This document shows positions 42,554 through 52,925 of a stretch of DNA of 64,000 nucleotides, piece by piece. Both the position numbers and the translations under genes were made by a program. How positions within the stretch are numbered: the first letter of the stretch is position 1; each line of letters opens with the position of its first letter. The notes under the pieces were generated by a model that was not told the origin of the DNA, did no database searches, and worked only from the letters and a program-made list of their open reading frames with translations. Origin of the DNA: Morella rubra (Eukaryota > Streptophyta > Magnoliopsida > Fagales > Myricaceae); contig CM025853.1 in the NCBI GenBank assembly GCA_003952965.2, forward strand, positions 13,298,387 to 13,362,386, in the 5' to 3' direction.

Positions 42554-45447
42554 TTAAACTTTATTTATTACCTTCTTTGCCTTTTTCTTCCATACTTTCT
42601 TGTTAGGATTTTCGGGGTGTGGGCAAGAACGAGCGTTGTGACCTTCGATGCCACAATTTCCACACCTTACCAAGTATCCCTGCCCACTTACTTTGTATGG
42701 GAGGTTCGGCTCATCAGGTGTCCTCTTCTTCGCTTTCTTGGGCCTTCCAGGTTGGACCCTTACAACCGGTGGCAAAATTACATTAGACGACCCCATTGGC
42801 CATGACTCAGGCCCTAGCATAGCATGAACTCCATACTCATATGACTTCAGATAAGTTGACAGCTTGTAACACTCAGCTACATATTCCTAAAGTTTTTACT
42901 TGTTACGAGCTATTGCTGCACAAGCATGAATACACGGTATTCCACACAACTGCCATTTTCCACATGAGCATGTGCGATCAGAAAGATCTACCACCCTCCG
43001 AGGGGAATCAATCTGGTCTACTTTGAATTCCAAACCATTCTGCCACTGACAGACACAAACTCGAGAGTCACTCTTGATCTTCTCTAACTTCTTAAAAATC
43101 TTTGGACACAGGGCGTTTGGAGTCTGTTCAAGGGCTGCCTCAGCACCCCTCTTCTTCTTGTGGAACCTCAGTTGGAGCTGGTGACGTATCATCTCAAGCA
43201 TGCTAATCATTGGTTTATCCCGAGCCTCTTTGATCCATGCGTTGAATGTTTCTGCGAGGTTGTTCAAAAGCATATCGCTTTTGCAATGTACTCCGAAAGC
43301 GTGCCGTGCCCAAAGGGATGTCTTAACTTCTAGGAGTTTCTGATGAGCACCGTTATAGGACACTTCGATTTTCAACATAGCAGCTTTAAAGTCAACAATA
43401 TTCGTAGCACTTGCAGCACCCACAACTTGTCCTTAAACGCTTTGCCCTTAAAACTAGCACCCTTCAAGTTAGCATGTAGATGGCGCAGACAACATCTATG
43501 CTCGACCTCTGGCATTTCTTGGTCAAAAGTGAGACCCAAACCCTATAAGGTAAAAACAGAAAGTTAAAAATAGCAACTTAGTTTCTTAAGAGCACCAAAA
43601 TGTAAGTTTGAATTTTGATTTCATATGAATGATAAAAAAAATTCATATAGCAATCTATCATTACTTTATCAAAAGAGACAAGATTGGGCATGTGGTAAGA
43701 GAACTAAGATGTTTTATCATGAACAAGAGTGAAAATTAACCAGACTTAAAACATTGCAATTACATAATTAATTCAATTCAACTGAAGTTAAAGCACCTAA
43801 CTTAAACAAGAGCAAGTTAAAATGCTTACAACTATCGCAATTTTAAAACACTTACAGCAAATTAACCCGATTTTAAAACATTGCAATTTTAAAACAGTAA
43901 TTGCATAATTAATTCAACTGAAGTTAAAGCACCTAACTTAAACAAGAGCAAGTTAAAATGCTTAAAACCATTGCAATTTTAAAACACTTACAGCAAATTA
44001 ACGTGACTTTAAAACATTACAATTTTAAAACAGTAATTGCATAATTAATTCAACTGATGTTAAAGCACCTAACTTAAACAAGAGCAAGTTAGAACAGTAA
44101 GTTAAAACACTTTGCTTATATTGAAAACAACATATATTACTTTCTATCTATCACTCATGAAGGTCCAGCCATGCTCTTGAACCGGGCCAATGTCAGTTAA
44201 CAACTTATGCATAAAACATGACCAAGAATCTCGAGTCTCAGCCTCCACCACAACATATGAGATAGGGAACATGTCTTCATTCTCATCCTTTCCAATTGCA
44301 CATAGAAGCTGACCCCCGAATTTTCCCTTCAAATGACATCCATTAACACATATTATTGGTTTGCAATACTTCAAACCCATCTTGCAAGCCGCGAGGCACA
44401 CATACAACCTCTTGAAGTGATGACCAGACTTGCATAAAACAACAGTGGTACCCGGCTTCCATTTCTTCAAAGCCAGACAATATTGACCGGTGAAATTGAA
44501 TTGTTCAGACTAATTTACAAAAAAAATTTCACACACCATTCGCTTAGCTCGATAATACCGATGCAATGGCAAAACTAAGTTAAACTCCCGACGGATCTGT
44601 TGCTTAAGTGCAGCTGCAGGCCAAGTGGGGCAGTCTCTAAAGTTGGCAAGGTAGTGTCGTGCCAAGAAATTCACATCACATTTCTTGGACTCATAATGAG
44701 CACCGCAGGTGTGCTCAGAAATCAGGACTTTTATTTGGATTGAACCAGAATCCCTTAATTTGGAGGCAAAAATGTAAAATGTGCAGTCTTCAATGGCGCA
44801 CTGAGCTTGTACCCTCAACTTATCGTTGTGCAGGTAATTGAAGTCAAACTACTTTTGAACTGAGTACCGCCTCAATGCCTTTCTTAGAACCTTTGTATTG
44901 GGGAAAATGAGGCCGCTTTCTAATGATACCTCACCCAAAATGTCAGTTTCTTCATTAAACTCTGGCTACAGATTCTGTAGTGGGGGCTACTCACTGTCAG
45001 ATCCATCGTGGCTTCGCTTTCCATCACTATCCTCGTACTCTGACGAAGGACTATCATCATCTTCCCCCACATTAGCTGGAAATACCCCAAACCAGTCTAC
45101 GTTGCTGCTGGTTTCTGCCCTTCCATTGACCAAACTTTCAACATCTGAAAATAGGTTGGATTCTTCAACATTAGTCCCACTGAAGCCACTCAAGTCATCA
45201 CCACCTAGCTCTTGATTTACATTAACATCCTCTTCTACACCAAAATCCTCATCTACACCTAGATCCTCATCAACACTCAAATCTTCTGCAATATTTTATC
45301 CACCTTCGAGATCTCCAACTGTACCCCCATCAGCAACATCATCTACAGGAGCCTTGGGTACATCAGATTGAGTTTGTGAAGGAACCGACTAGTAAGTTGA
45401 AGCAAGGGTTCTGTAGTCTCAACTAAGACAGCCTCGTCTACCGCATG
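42554..45447 (-). pseudogene. mudrA-type MULE transposase, broken and N-terminally truncated
   Basis: Domains in order on the minus strand: acidic region (45390-44990); MuDR DNA-binding region with CTFYIFASKLRDSG and ISEHTCGAHYESKKCDVNF (44790-44690); MULE core with VNGCHLKGKFGGQLLCAIGK and YVVVEAETRDSWSCFMHKLL (44350-44195); after a 598-bp intron (43543-44140), VEHRCCLRHLHANLKGASFK; SWIM zinc finger CSCGKWQLCGIPCIHACAA (42975-42915); and, beyond a stop, AT-hook-like GRPKK with the CCHC knuckle CGNCGIEGHNARSC. Damage includes a TAG (44144-44146) where related proteins have Gln before the intron, a frameshift near 43425, and stops in the acidic region. It encoded the cut-and-paste enzyme of the element. 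Confidence 0.8.
43742..44100. repeat. Minisatellite, period 136 bp, in the mudrA intron
   Basis: Three copies of a unit containing GTTAAAGCACCTAACTTAAA begin at 43787, 43923 and 44059, exactly 136 bp apart. They also share CATTGCAATTTTAAAACA and AACAAGAGCAAGTTA. The array fills most of the intron. Confidence 0.88.
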
Positions 45448-45482
45448 ATGTGTATTGCCGGCCCTTTAAATCTACTATTGCC

Positions 45483-45490
45483 CTATAAAT
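45483..45490 (+). promoter_or_regulatory. Probable TATA box of proline-rich gene 2
   Basis: CTATAAAT in the same TTGCCCTATAAATCCACCAT context as copy 1, 133 bp upstream of the ATG. Confidence 0.65.
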
Positions 45491-45615
45491 CCACCATCAG
45501 TCCTTGATTCTTTCCACAGAGATCTGAAGTGAAACGAGTCCGTCTTTAATTTGCTTATTCTTCAATATTTGATCTGAACCTGGTGAGAGTGCTTGATCTG
45601 CAATATTATTCGAGG

Positions 45616-46008
45616 ATGACCGCTTGCAAGGCCTTCATCTTAGCATTCGTATTCGCTCTGTCGACCCTGTCGTGTATCGATGTTAGCATGGCAGCTCGTC
45701 ATCTTCTGCAAATGACTGCACCCGCTGCGCCAACCTTGCCAGCGATTCCCACCATGCCTAAGCCAGTATTTCAGACACCTTTGCCTTCTCTACCACAGCC
45801 CTCACTGCCAACACTGCCCACCGGTCTACCAGCTCTGCCTAAGCCAACACTGCCTCCACTTCCAAGCTTTCCCACGATGCCGACAATCCCAAAGGTCACC
45901 TTGCCCCCAGTTAATCCTACCATTCCCTCCATCCCCACAGTCCCAGCAGGCACTATTCCTACTATCCCATTCCTTTCCCCACCCCCTGCGGCCACCAGGA
46001 GCCCTTGA
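45616..46008 (+). CDS. Small secreted proline-rich protein, copy 2
   Basis: A 130-residue protein starting at MTACKAF; the frame is open upstream only through non-ATG codons. It has a signal peptide (hydrophobic to about residue 26), then MAARHLLQMTAPAAPTLPAI and the same LPKPTLPPLP and PTIPKVTLPP repeats, ending PPPAATRSP. Relative to copy 1 it has a four-residue insertion in the signal region (STLS), an Ile-Pro to Val-Asn-Pro change in the repeat domain, and scattered substitutions, but no stop or frameshift. The open frame suggests it is functional or recently so. Likely an extracellular structural protein; its promoter block came with it. Confidence 0.8.
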   Translation: MTACKAFILAFVFALSTLSCIDVSMAARHLLQMTAPAAPTLPAIPTMPKPVFQTPLPSLPQPSLPTLPTGLPALPKPTLPPLPSFPTMPTIPKVTLPPVNPTIPSIPTVPAGTIPTIPFLSPPPAATRSP

Positions 46009-46331
46009 TATATCAATGAATGATTTCAGTTATGCTGCCTAGCTAGGAAGTTCGAGTACTACTCTTGCATGGCATATACGGTGGCAGCCCTTTTGTCAAA
46101 GTTCTATCAGAAGCTTATTCAATTAATTAATGTCACGATCGACTCTGATCTTGTTTGTTATAATATATCTACATTTTATGGTGCTATTGATATGGAGAGG
46201 CATTATGTAGTTCTTGTGTGCTGTTCCCTAATTATATATTGATACTATCTCGATTTCTTCTTTCCAACCTTAATTTCTCATTTCTTCTTGAAAAAAAAAA
46301 AAAAAAAACACCCCAACCAATAGGTGTCAAG

Positions 46332-47165
46332 GGCGGTCAAATTTCTTGCCAATTACTACGAAAATGTAAAATTTAAAACTCGCAATTTTTATGAGATTTT
46401 AAAAAACTGATTGAGTATATCTAGAATTTAAAAATAAGCTTTTAGGTTTAGGCCCCTTTAAAAATTGCTCCTTCCATGTAGTCTCCATTAGTAAGACAAT
46501 GTCACGTGTTACTCATGCCACATGTAGCCTAATTACCCGGCCGCTCCCATGGATGCCACGTGCAAAAAAAAAATAAAGATATACCAATAAAAAAATAAAG
46601 AAAAATATTAAAAGGTTAAAACTAATTTTTATTGTAAAATGAAAAACTGAAAGGGATAATGGACTTGTCCTGCTGAATTGCCGGTGGATAATGCGTCCAG
46701 TGTTGTTTAGCATGAGCCTACAAAATTCTGTAGTTTTTTATTGAATTTGTTACAAAGTAAACGTCTTTCCTGGTAAACAACAAAATCTGAAAACTTTTAC
46801 CCATACTCCAATAGAAATTCAAAATTCAATAAAAGTCAATCTCATATCTACCCTTTTCACAATCTTCAATACGATTAAGTTATAAAAAAAAATTCTAATT
46901 TCAACTCATTTTATGCACACATTTTCAAAAAAAATCCAATAAAAATCAATCACTCACAAAACAACCTTCAAACATTCTACGAACTTTTCATAAAAGTCCA
47001 CAAAAGTCAAATTCCAAAAAATTTATCCTAAAAACTTGAAAATATAATATATTTTTTTTAATGTTAAACAACACCTTAAAGAGACTCGACGGAAGAAGTG
47101 ATTTTCAAAGGGCTCTAAACTCAAGCAGCTATGTGTCAATTTTAAAAACTTAAGACATTTTTTAC
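46332..47165. other. AT-rich region without recognised genes
   Basis: No coding sequence found. 46800-47010 has several AATAAAAGTC-type motifs (CAATAAAAGTCAAT, CAATAAAAATCAAT, CATAAAAGTCCA) that look like a degraded repeat. No element ends identified. Confidence 0.4.
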
Positions 47166-47167
47166 GC

Positions 47168-47750
47168 CACCACTACAACAAAATTTGCTTTCTGGAATGG
47201 AATATTTTTCCCTACTAAAAAATTCGAATTCTGTCCCAAAAATGTTTTTGGGACGGATTCAGTCCGTCATGCCAACTGTCCCAACATACCCCCTAGAAAA
47301 GGTCTTTTGGGATGGAAAAAATTTTCGTCCCAAAAAGTACCCTTCCGGGACAAGAAGATTTTTGTCCCAAAGTAACTTAATCGTTCGAACTCTTTCAAAC
47401 AGACAAGGGAGGAAAATGTTCGAATAGCTTCCAACGGTAAGTTAAATTCATTCGATCAAAGTAATTTAATCGTTCGAACTCTTTCGAACAGACAGTAGAG
47501 GAAAATGTTTGAATGGCTTCCAACGATAAGTTAAATCCGTTCGATAAGGAAAATTTTCGTTCGAACTACTATAAAAATTGTACGTTCGACGTTTCGGATA
47601 CCATTTCAACGCTGTCAAATGAAACTTTCGTAACCATGCTTAATACATATCACGCCTCGTGCTTGTACTTACCCCCTAAGCTCACTTATAGTAATCGTAT
47701 GCACACAAGTGGGAATTATATCACGACTTCCTACTAGGGTTTACTATTTT
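47168..47750. mobile_element. CACTA-type left end with TTCGAA subterminal palindromes
   Basis: CACTACAACAAAATTTGC at about 47168 is a CACTA-type terminus. Inward are GTCCCAAAAA/TTTTTGGGAC motifs and several TTCGAA palindromes (CGTTCGAAC near 47393 and 47475). The same vocabulary reappears at 52930-53130, which might be related sequence. No right terminus was found, so this is a one-ended remnant. Confidence 0.5.
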
Positions 47751-49938
47751 GCTCTTGAATTGCTTAGCAAAAGACTTGTAAATAAAAGAATATAATTTAT
47801 GAGAAAGATTTTGAAAATGAATTAAAGATATAATTAAAAAGCAGTTGGCAAGTTTAAAGAAATTATCACATAATTAATAGTAGTTTTAGAAACATCTCAG
47901 AAAAACTTGATTAGGTATTAGGTTAAATCTTAATAGCAATTTAAAGAAGTAAAATTAGAAAGCAATAATAAATGTGAGAAAAGTTTTTCATTACTAACAC
48001 AGTTCAAAATATATCCTTCTCGAGGATTACAAAAATTAGGCCTACAGTTACAAAAGTGTGAGTGTCCTAAGGCTCACCTAGCCTATACAATCGTGTTTCA
48101 TAAACAAAATACAAGTTTAAACATCTACATCAAAACAAAAAAAGAGAACTAAAGACTACACTCTGCCCCTACTCACTAATCCTCATCATCGGTGTTGAAG
48201 GTGAGGTCAATCACGCCAACTTCCGGCGAGACTCAGCTGCACTCCGCCGGCGAGGCTGAGGGAGAAGGGTAAGGGACTATAGGCTCTAGTGGGACATCCA
48301 CCAAGCCAAAGTCCTCGGGTCTCAGTAGTGGAGGGTCCTTGAGATACCAATGGGGCTCGTGCTCCACTGAGATCTCAAAGTTATCCAAGACTCGGGCTTG
48401 GATCTTTTAGACGAAGACGTAAGGATCCCCGTCGATAATCTGTTTGCTTTCAAACAGCTTCATCTTTCTGTAATTGCAATTATACACAAACCATAGAGTA
48501 AAGGAGAAGGGGTGAGTCATACAAACTCAACAAGGTCGAGAATAGGGCATGTTATGCAGAATAACAACCATAATAAACATATACGAGAAACATGAATATT
48601 GCAAGTAAGGAGATACAAAAGATATGATGCTCAATGAGTGCCATGTTCATGATTAACCATTCTATGCATTATTTCCTTTAGTTTTGAGGCATTCTCGGTG
48701 CCTGTTTTGTTCACCCCCAAAGTCAGGTTGTGCGTCCCTTCTCTCCTCATGAGACTTGTCCCATGCCACCTGTAGCAGGACCCGATCTATTGGCATTAAT
48801 GCCCCGATGGGAGTCCACTCACTCCCTGTCGTAGGGGATTGCACTCTCCCAATGTGCCAGATACTTTCACCCTTTTCTCAGGAACCACCTTGTGGGCTCA
48901 GTTTTCTCTCATTTATTTTCTCTCTCATGAGGTGAACGCATATGAATACTCAAACATTACAAAAATAAAGTTCAAGCATCCATAACATTAAATCTCAAAG
49001 AATAAATAATTGGAAGTTTAAAACACTTAGGCAAAAGTGTAGCACTTATATTATTTATCTTGTTTTTTTTTAGACTATTCCATGATCTCTTATTTGTCCT
49101 TAGGTTATCTCAGATTATTATGTGCTAATTTATGTCTTTAATACTTTCTTGAGTTTCTAGTATTTATCACAATACCCTTAGTTATTAATTAATTCCCCCT
49201 TTTCTTTTTATTTAATTTTTTTAACCATTTATCATTTACGAAATTAATTAAATAACATTTCCCCTTTAATAAATACGGTTTGGACCACTTGGGCTCTATT
49301 GGGCTATAATGGGCCAGACTTACTATTTGTAAAACTTCCTAGGTTCATTTAGGGGTATCGGGCTTAAGGTCCATTTTGAGAACCTTAACGAGCCTTGTGT
49401 TTTGGGCCTTCTAGACAACTCAGATTGGGCTTAAATTTTTGCTTCATTATCATTTTTTATGCTCTACAGATCCATAAATCCAGATTATTCATTTGGACAT
49501 TTTTACCCCTTCGTTTACCAAGAGATGCCGAAACTACCCTTAGGGACCTTTAGGGGCATTTTCGACCTTTCTTTACATCCTTTTTAGCTGAAATTTGTAG
49601 GGTAATATCCAACTTGCCTAAAATACATATTTGGAAAATTGTACGCAAAAATTTCAAGTATTTCAATGGGTAGTTTTGGACAGTGCCTTTATTTTTAATC
49701 AACAACATCTCATAAGCTAACATGTTTGTATACATTTACAATATCTCAGATAGCATATTAGTGAAGAAATGGAAATCAAAATGCATAACTAATTTATTCA
49801 ATGCATAAATAATCCTTGCATGCCATTTTTGGTTCTCATAGGCATCAAATTCAACTTTGAGCTCACAAAGCTCCCATTCAAGGCACTATCTTGCCTCATT
49901 TTCCTTCTCTAGCAATCCTTTCCTATTTATCCATCATT
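47751..49938. other. Degraded repeat sequence with one broken reading frame
   Basis: Repeat-like sequence. 48660-48920 has a GC-richer block that resembles LTR or noncoding parts of plant retrotransposons, but I cannot place it. It contains the broken frame at 48175-48463. The rest is AT-rich with no gene. Confidence 0.35.
48175..48463 (-). pseudogene. Unrecognised broken reading frame
   Basis: From the ATG at 48463 the minus strand reads MKLFESKQIIDGDPYVFV, a stop, then VLDNFEISVEHEPHWYLKDP, a second in-frame stop and a tail ending NTDDED with TAG at 48175. The composition is protein-like, with two nonsense codons. No family recognised; it may be part of a retroelement. Confidence 0.35.
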
Positions 49939-50519
49939 AAACTCCAAGGAAAATTGGCATTTTAGTCCCTGAATTTTGAGCACTTTTTCAATTTAGTCTC
50001 TTACTTTCAAATTTCAAAATTTTGGTCCTTCATTATTCATTTTTTGACAAAAACACCCTTATGTCAATCTGTCTTCCATCTCCTTAACAGCATAGCCATG
50101 TCAGCAGCCAGGTAAGCACCCTTTTCAAACAACTACGTCTCCTTGATAGCCCAAAACACATTCGTTAAACAGGATAATGTCCCTTTGTCAATGTCTGCAA
50201 ATATATAGAGAGAAAGGATAGAAAATTCTCGCTCTGGAGAAGAGGGATTAGAGAGAGACCCAACCACACCTCTATACGCTATGAGAGAGAGAAGGCGAAG
50301 CTAAACAAACCCTTCGAATTCAAATACATCGCCTGCGAAATTCCATTTTTCCGACTTCATTTATGTTCATTTGATTTGAACATTAAAAAACAAAACGAAA
50401 CCACCCCAAGTTTTTCTGGACAAAAACACACATGAATGAAACCGAAAAAAAAACAAGAAAAGGAATTCCTATTCCCTCTTTGATATGTGGAAATAGGGTT
50501 TCTTTTTCTTTCTGTGGGC

Positions 50520-50708
50520 ATGAGGATGAACGGTGAAATCGAAGAAGTGGAGGAGGAGAAGAAGGTAACCGAGTGCTTCAACTCCCAAACGTATTCAATC
50601 AGCGTCGACTTCCCTCAGCTGTAGTAGCAAAAACTAGTTGTCGGCTATGCCTTGACCTCTAAGAAGAAGAAGAGCTTCTTACAACCAAAGCTACTCTGCC
50701 TCGCTCAG
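50520..50708 (+). pseudogene. Captured first exon of an inositol-tetrakisphosphate 1-kinase gene
   Basis: Sixty-three codons from ATG to a GTAAGC donor. The block QKLVVGYALTSKKKKSFLQP is, from memory, the conserved N-terminus of plant ITPK2/3-type kinases (inositol phosphate phosphorylation), where it is followed by KLELLA; here KLLCLAQ. Codons 35 and 36 (50622-50627) are TAG TAG in frame, probably from CAG CAG. Only exon 1 is present, without the ATP-grasp domain, so no kinase can be made. Confidence 0.7.
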
Positions 50709-50927
50709 GTAAGCACCCTCTGCAAAGCACAGGTGAGCTCTTTGGTCTCAAATAGATAGGGTAATGTCCCTCTGTCAATGTCTACAAATGTTAAACCAAC
50801 CAGCAACCACTGTGCCTGGTTGTGGGTGATCTTGTTCATGGATTGAACCTCGAATTCTCCTTCTTGTGTTTGTGTGTCTTTCGTTTCGTATAAACAAACA
50901 ACCCGAAAAGACAACAAGGCAATTTCG

Positions 50928-51301
50928 ATGGAAGACACTTTTGAATCAGTTCATTGTCCGACTTTAGCACTGATACCTATTTCGCAACTTCTGAGAGGTA
51001 TCACCCATAGTCCTCATTTTCTTCAGTTTCGTAGCTACTCTAAAATGGCAAGGAAGATTTAATGAACGGGTGGGATAGAGTATTTGAAGAAACCGTCGAA
51101 GAAATCCATTCTCTGTCAGCAAAGGATTTTTGGGCACAAGCGAGCCAGCTATGTAAGACCATGGAGGAACTTAACGGTTTGGGGTACAATATGTTCCCAC
51201 TGAGAAAAAGACTGGTGGAGTTGGCAGTGGTGATGGAAGAGCAAAAGTCGTCTAAATTGGAGATTAACCGATTGAAGAGCAAGGCCGAGCCAACTATGTA
51301 A
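50928..51301 (+). pseudogene. Second captured gene fragment, family not recognised
   Basis: Two overlapping frames: 50928-51062 (MEDTFESVHCPTLALIPISQ, then LLRGITHSPHFLQFRSYSKM) and 51062-51301 (MNGWDRVFEETVEEIHSLSA, SQLCKTMEELNGLGYNMFPL). The codon pattern looks like real protein, with an amphipathic, probably helical second half ending KLEINRLKSKAEP. The TAATG at 51060-51064 joining the two is probably a mutation within one former exon. No function assigned. Confidence 0.45.
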
Positions 51302-51515
51302 GACCATCACCCCATGTTTTAAGCTGAAATTATACCACGTGTCATTGTTGCTGAGGTGGCGGAGAGCACCGTTAAGAAGTTGGACGGAGGACGAAATGAT
51401 GTTTTTGTAAAAAATGAAGACTGAAGGATCAAAATTTTGAAGTCTGAAAGTTGGGGACTAAATTGAAAAATTGTCTAAAACTCAGGGGCTAAAATATCAA
51501 TTTCCGAAACTCCAA

Positions 51516-52925
51516 AAAAATGCATAAACTTTGAACAAGATATAATCATCATATGTTATAAAAGGACCGAGGCAAGCATGTTAAGCCATCCTAAAGACCA
51601 ACCCGTGGCCTTCCCATCCTCCAAACACAAATAATAGCAACTGATGTGGCTCTCAAACACAACCAAAACCAAGCTAAACATGAACTACTTTCATTATAAC
51701 ACAATATCCTTACAAGTATCAAAAGAAATAATAGTTTTCAACATGTAACCACCAATAGCACATTACCTCATGTCAAAAGTTAGATCTAACATGTTTTTCC
51801 TTGCATCCAACGTGTATAGCCTATGATCTAACATAACAGTAACTAAATAATATACAAATACCATGTTTCCCGACACAGAGAACATAAACTACCCCTTACC
51901 TCAAGTTTTTTCTTCTCCTTTTCTTTTTCTCATTCTTCTCTTTCTTTTCTTCTTCTTTTTCCTTCTTCTTTTCCTTGTCGAGCTCCCTCTCTTTCTCTCC
52001 TTTCTTCTTTCTTTTTTTCTTCTTCTTTCTTTCTCACGTCTCTTCACTCTTTCTCTCTCTAAGATTCACGGCAATGAGCTCTTTGCTGTGAGTCCCTTCT
52101 TGTATAGGGCTACAACATTTTTGTCTTGTATTGTGCCATGATTGCCTAATTTCCTAGGGGTATGTTAAAATAATTAGACTAGTATTAATTTACTCTAAGT
52201 AAACAAGTTAAAGAAATATTCTGATTGGGTAGTGAGCGCATGGGAAGAGAGATTGCACCACTTATCAAAAATTTGAGATTTTGTCTCCCAAGAGACATAA
52301 TTACCAAGATATGGCTGGCCATGGGCTTATGGGATGGGCTTGGGTTGAATTGTGGGCCTCCAAGACCTCCTAGAGTTCGGCCCAAGTGATTTTCCTAGGT
52401 CCAATTGTAAGCCCAAAGCTTCCTAGGTCCATTCTAGCTTAATTACGTAATTAAATTAATGACTATTGTAATTAACTAAATGTAATCAAGTAAAGAGACA
52501 ATTAAAAATTAATTTAGGTCAAAGGAGTAATAAATAATGAGAGAAGAAAAATCATAAGGTCAATGATGTGAAAAATCAAAAATTAAATATAAGGCAATTA
52601 CATTATAATTTTCGGATATGAGAGAGAAAAATAATCAAGCAAAATTCTAACATTTTTCTACAAGGAATGCAATTAATTAAACATTTTAGGAAGTACCGTT
52701 ATTTAATCAATAATCAAATAACAAGGAAAATAATCAAATGCTCAAATAACAAGCAATTAAATAAAAATGTGAGTAATGACCAATGCACTAAAAACATGAA
52801 ATTATATCAAAGAAAAATAAAAGGAAATGAGAGAAATGGCTACTAAGAAATTCACCATTAAAGCAAACATCTCCATCTAATAGTTAAAAAAGAGTTCAAC
52901 AGGGAGGAGGTGTCACAATGCATTA
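51516..52925. other. Unassigned repeat-like sequence
   Basis: Contains a 150-bp polypyrimidine tract (listed separately) and AT-rich sequence. Near 52900 AGGGAGGAGG is followed by TGTCACA, which could be the polypurine tract and start of a gypsy-type LTR, but it breaks off at once. No gene. Confidence 0.35.
51907..52064 (+). repeat. Polypyrimidine tract (TTC/TCT-rich)
   Basis: About 150 bp of almost uninterrupted C/T with one GTCGAG break. It creates a Phe/Leu-rich frame that is not a credible protein. Confidence 0.9.

Larger units (their letters stand above)
39426..45447. mobile_element. Mutator-like element with mudrA-type and GRF-type genes, right end lost
   Basis: The left edge GGGAAATTTCACTTTTGGTC near 39434 looks like a Mutator-type terminal repeat. 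A plus-strand GRF zinc-finger gene and a convergent minus-strand mudrA-type gene follow. The mudrA N-terminal part stops at about 45447, exactly where the duplicated proline-rich gene block begins, and no right-hand inverted repeat is found. The element was therefore cut by a rearrangement at that point. Confidence 0.6.
45446..46331 (+). repeat. Dispersed duplication, copy 2 (proline-rich gene plus flanks)
   Basis: Second copy of the block at 8652-9553, in the same orientation. The left edge lies within what was the 5' part of the mudrA gene; the right edge is at CAACCAATAGG. It has small indels relative to copy 1, mostly in the 3' region. Confidence 0.9.
49948..51506. mobile_element. Pack-MULE, 1,559 bp, 9-bp target duplication, carrying two gene fragments
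   Basis: Left end GGAAAATTGGCATTTTAG and the complement of the right end CGGAAATTGATATTTTAG start inverted repeats of more than 100 bp (shared TTTTTCAATTTAGTC and TTTCAAAATTTTG). AAACTCCAA flanks both sides exactly (49939-49947 and 51507-51515). The interior holds an ITPK first exon (50520-50708) and a second gene fragment (50928-51301). An internal direct repeat of about 85 bp (50110-50200 and 50708-50792) starts in both copies with GTAAGCACCCT. No transposase. Confidence 0.9.

Noticed and set aside
45583..45615. GTG start upstream of the second proline-rich protein
   Set aside because: A plant mRNA would use the ATG at 45616, which aligns with the ATG of copy 1.
51863..52141. Phe/Leu-rich membrane-like frame
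   Set aside because: Made by a polypyrimidine tract; no credible start context or homology.
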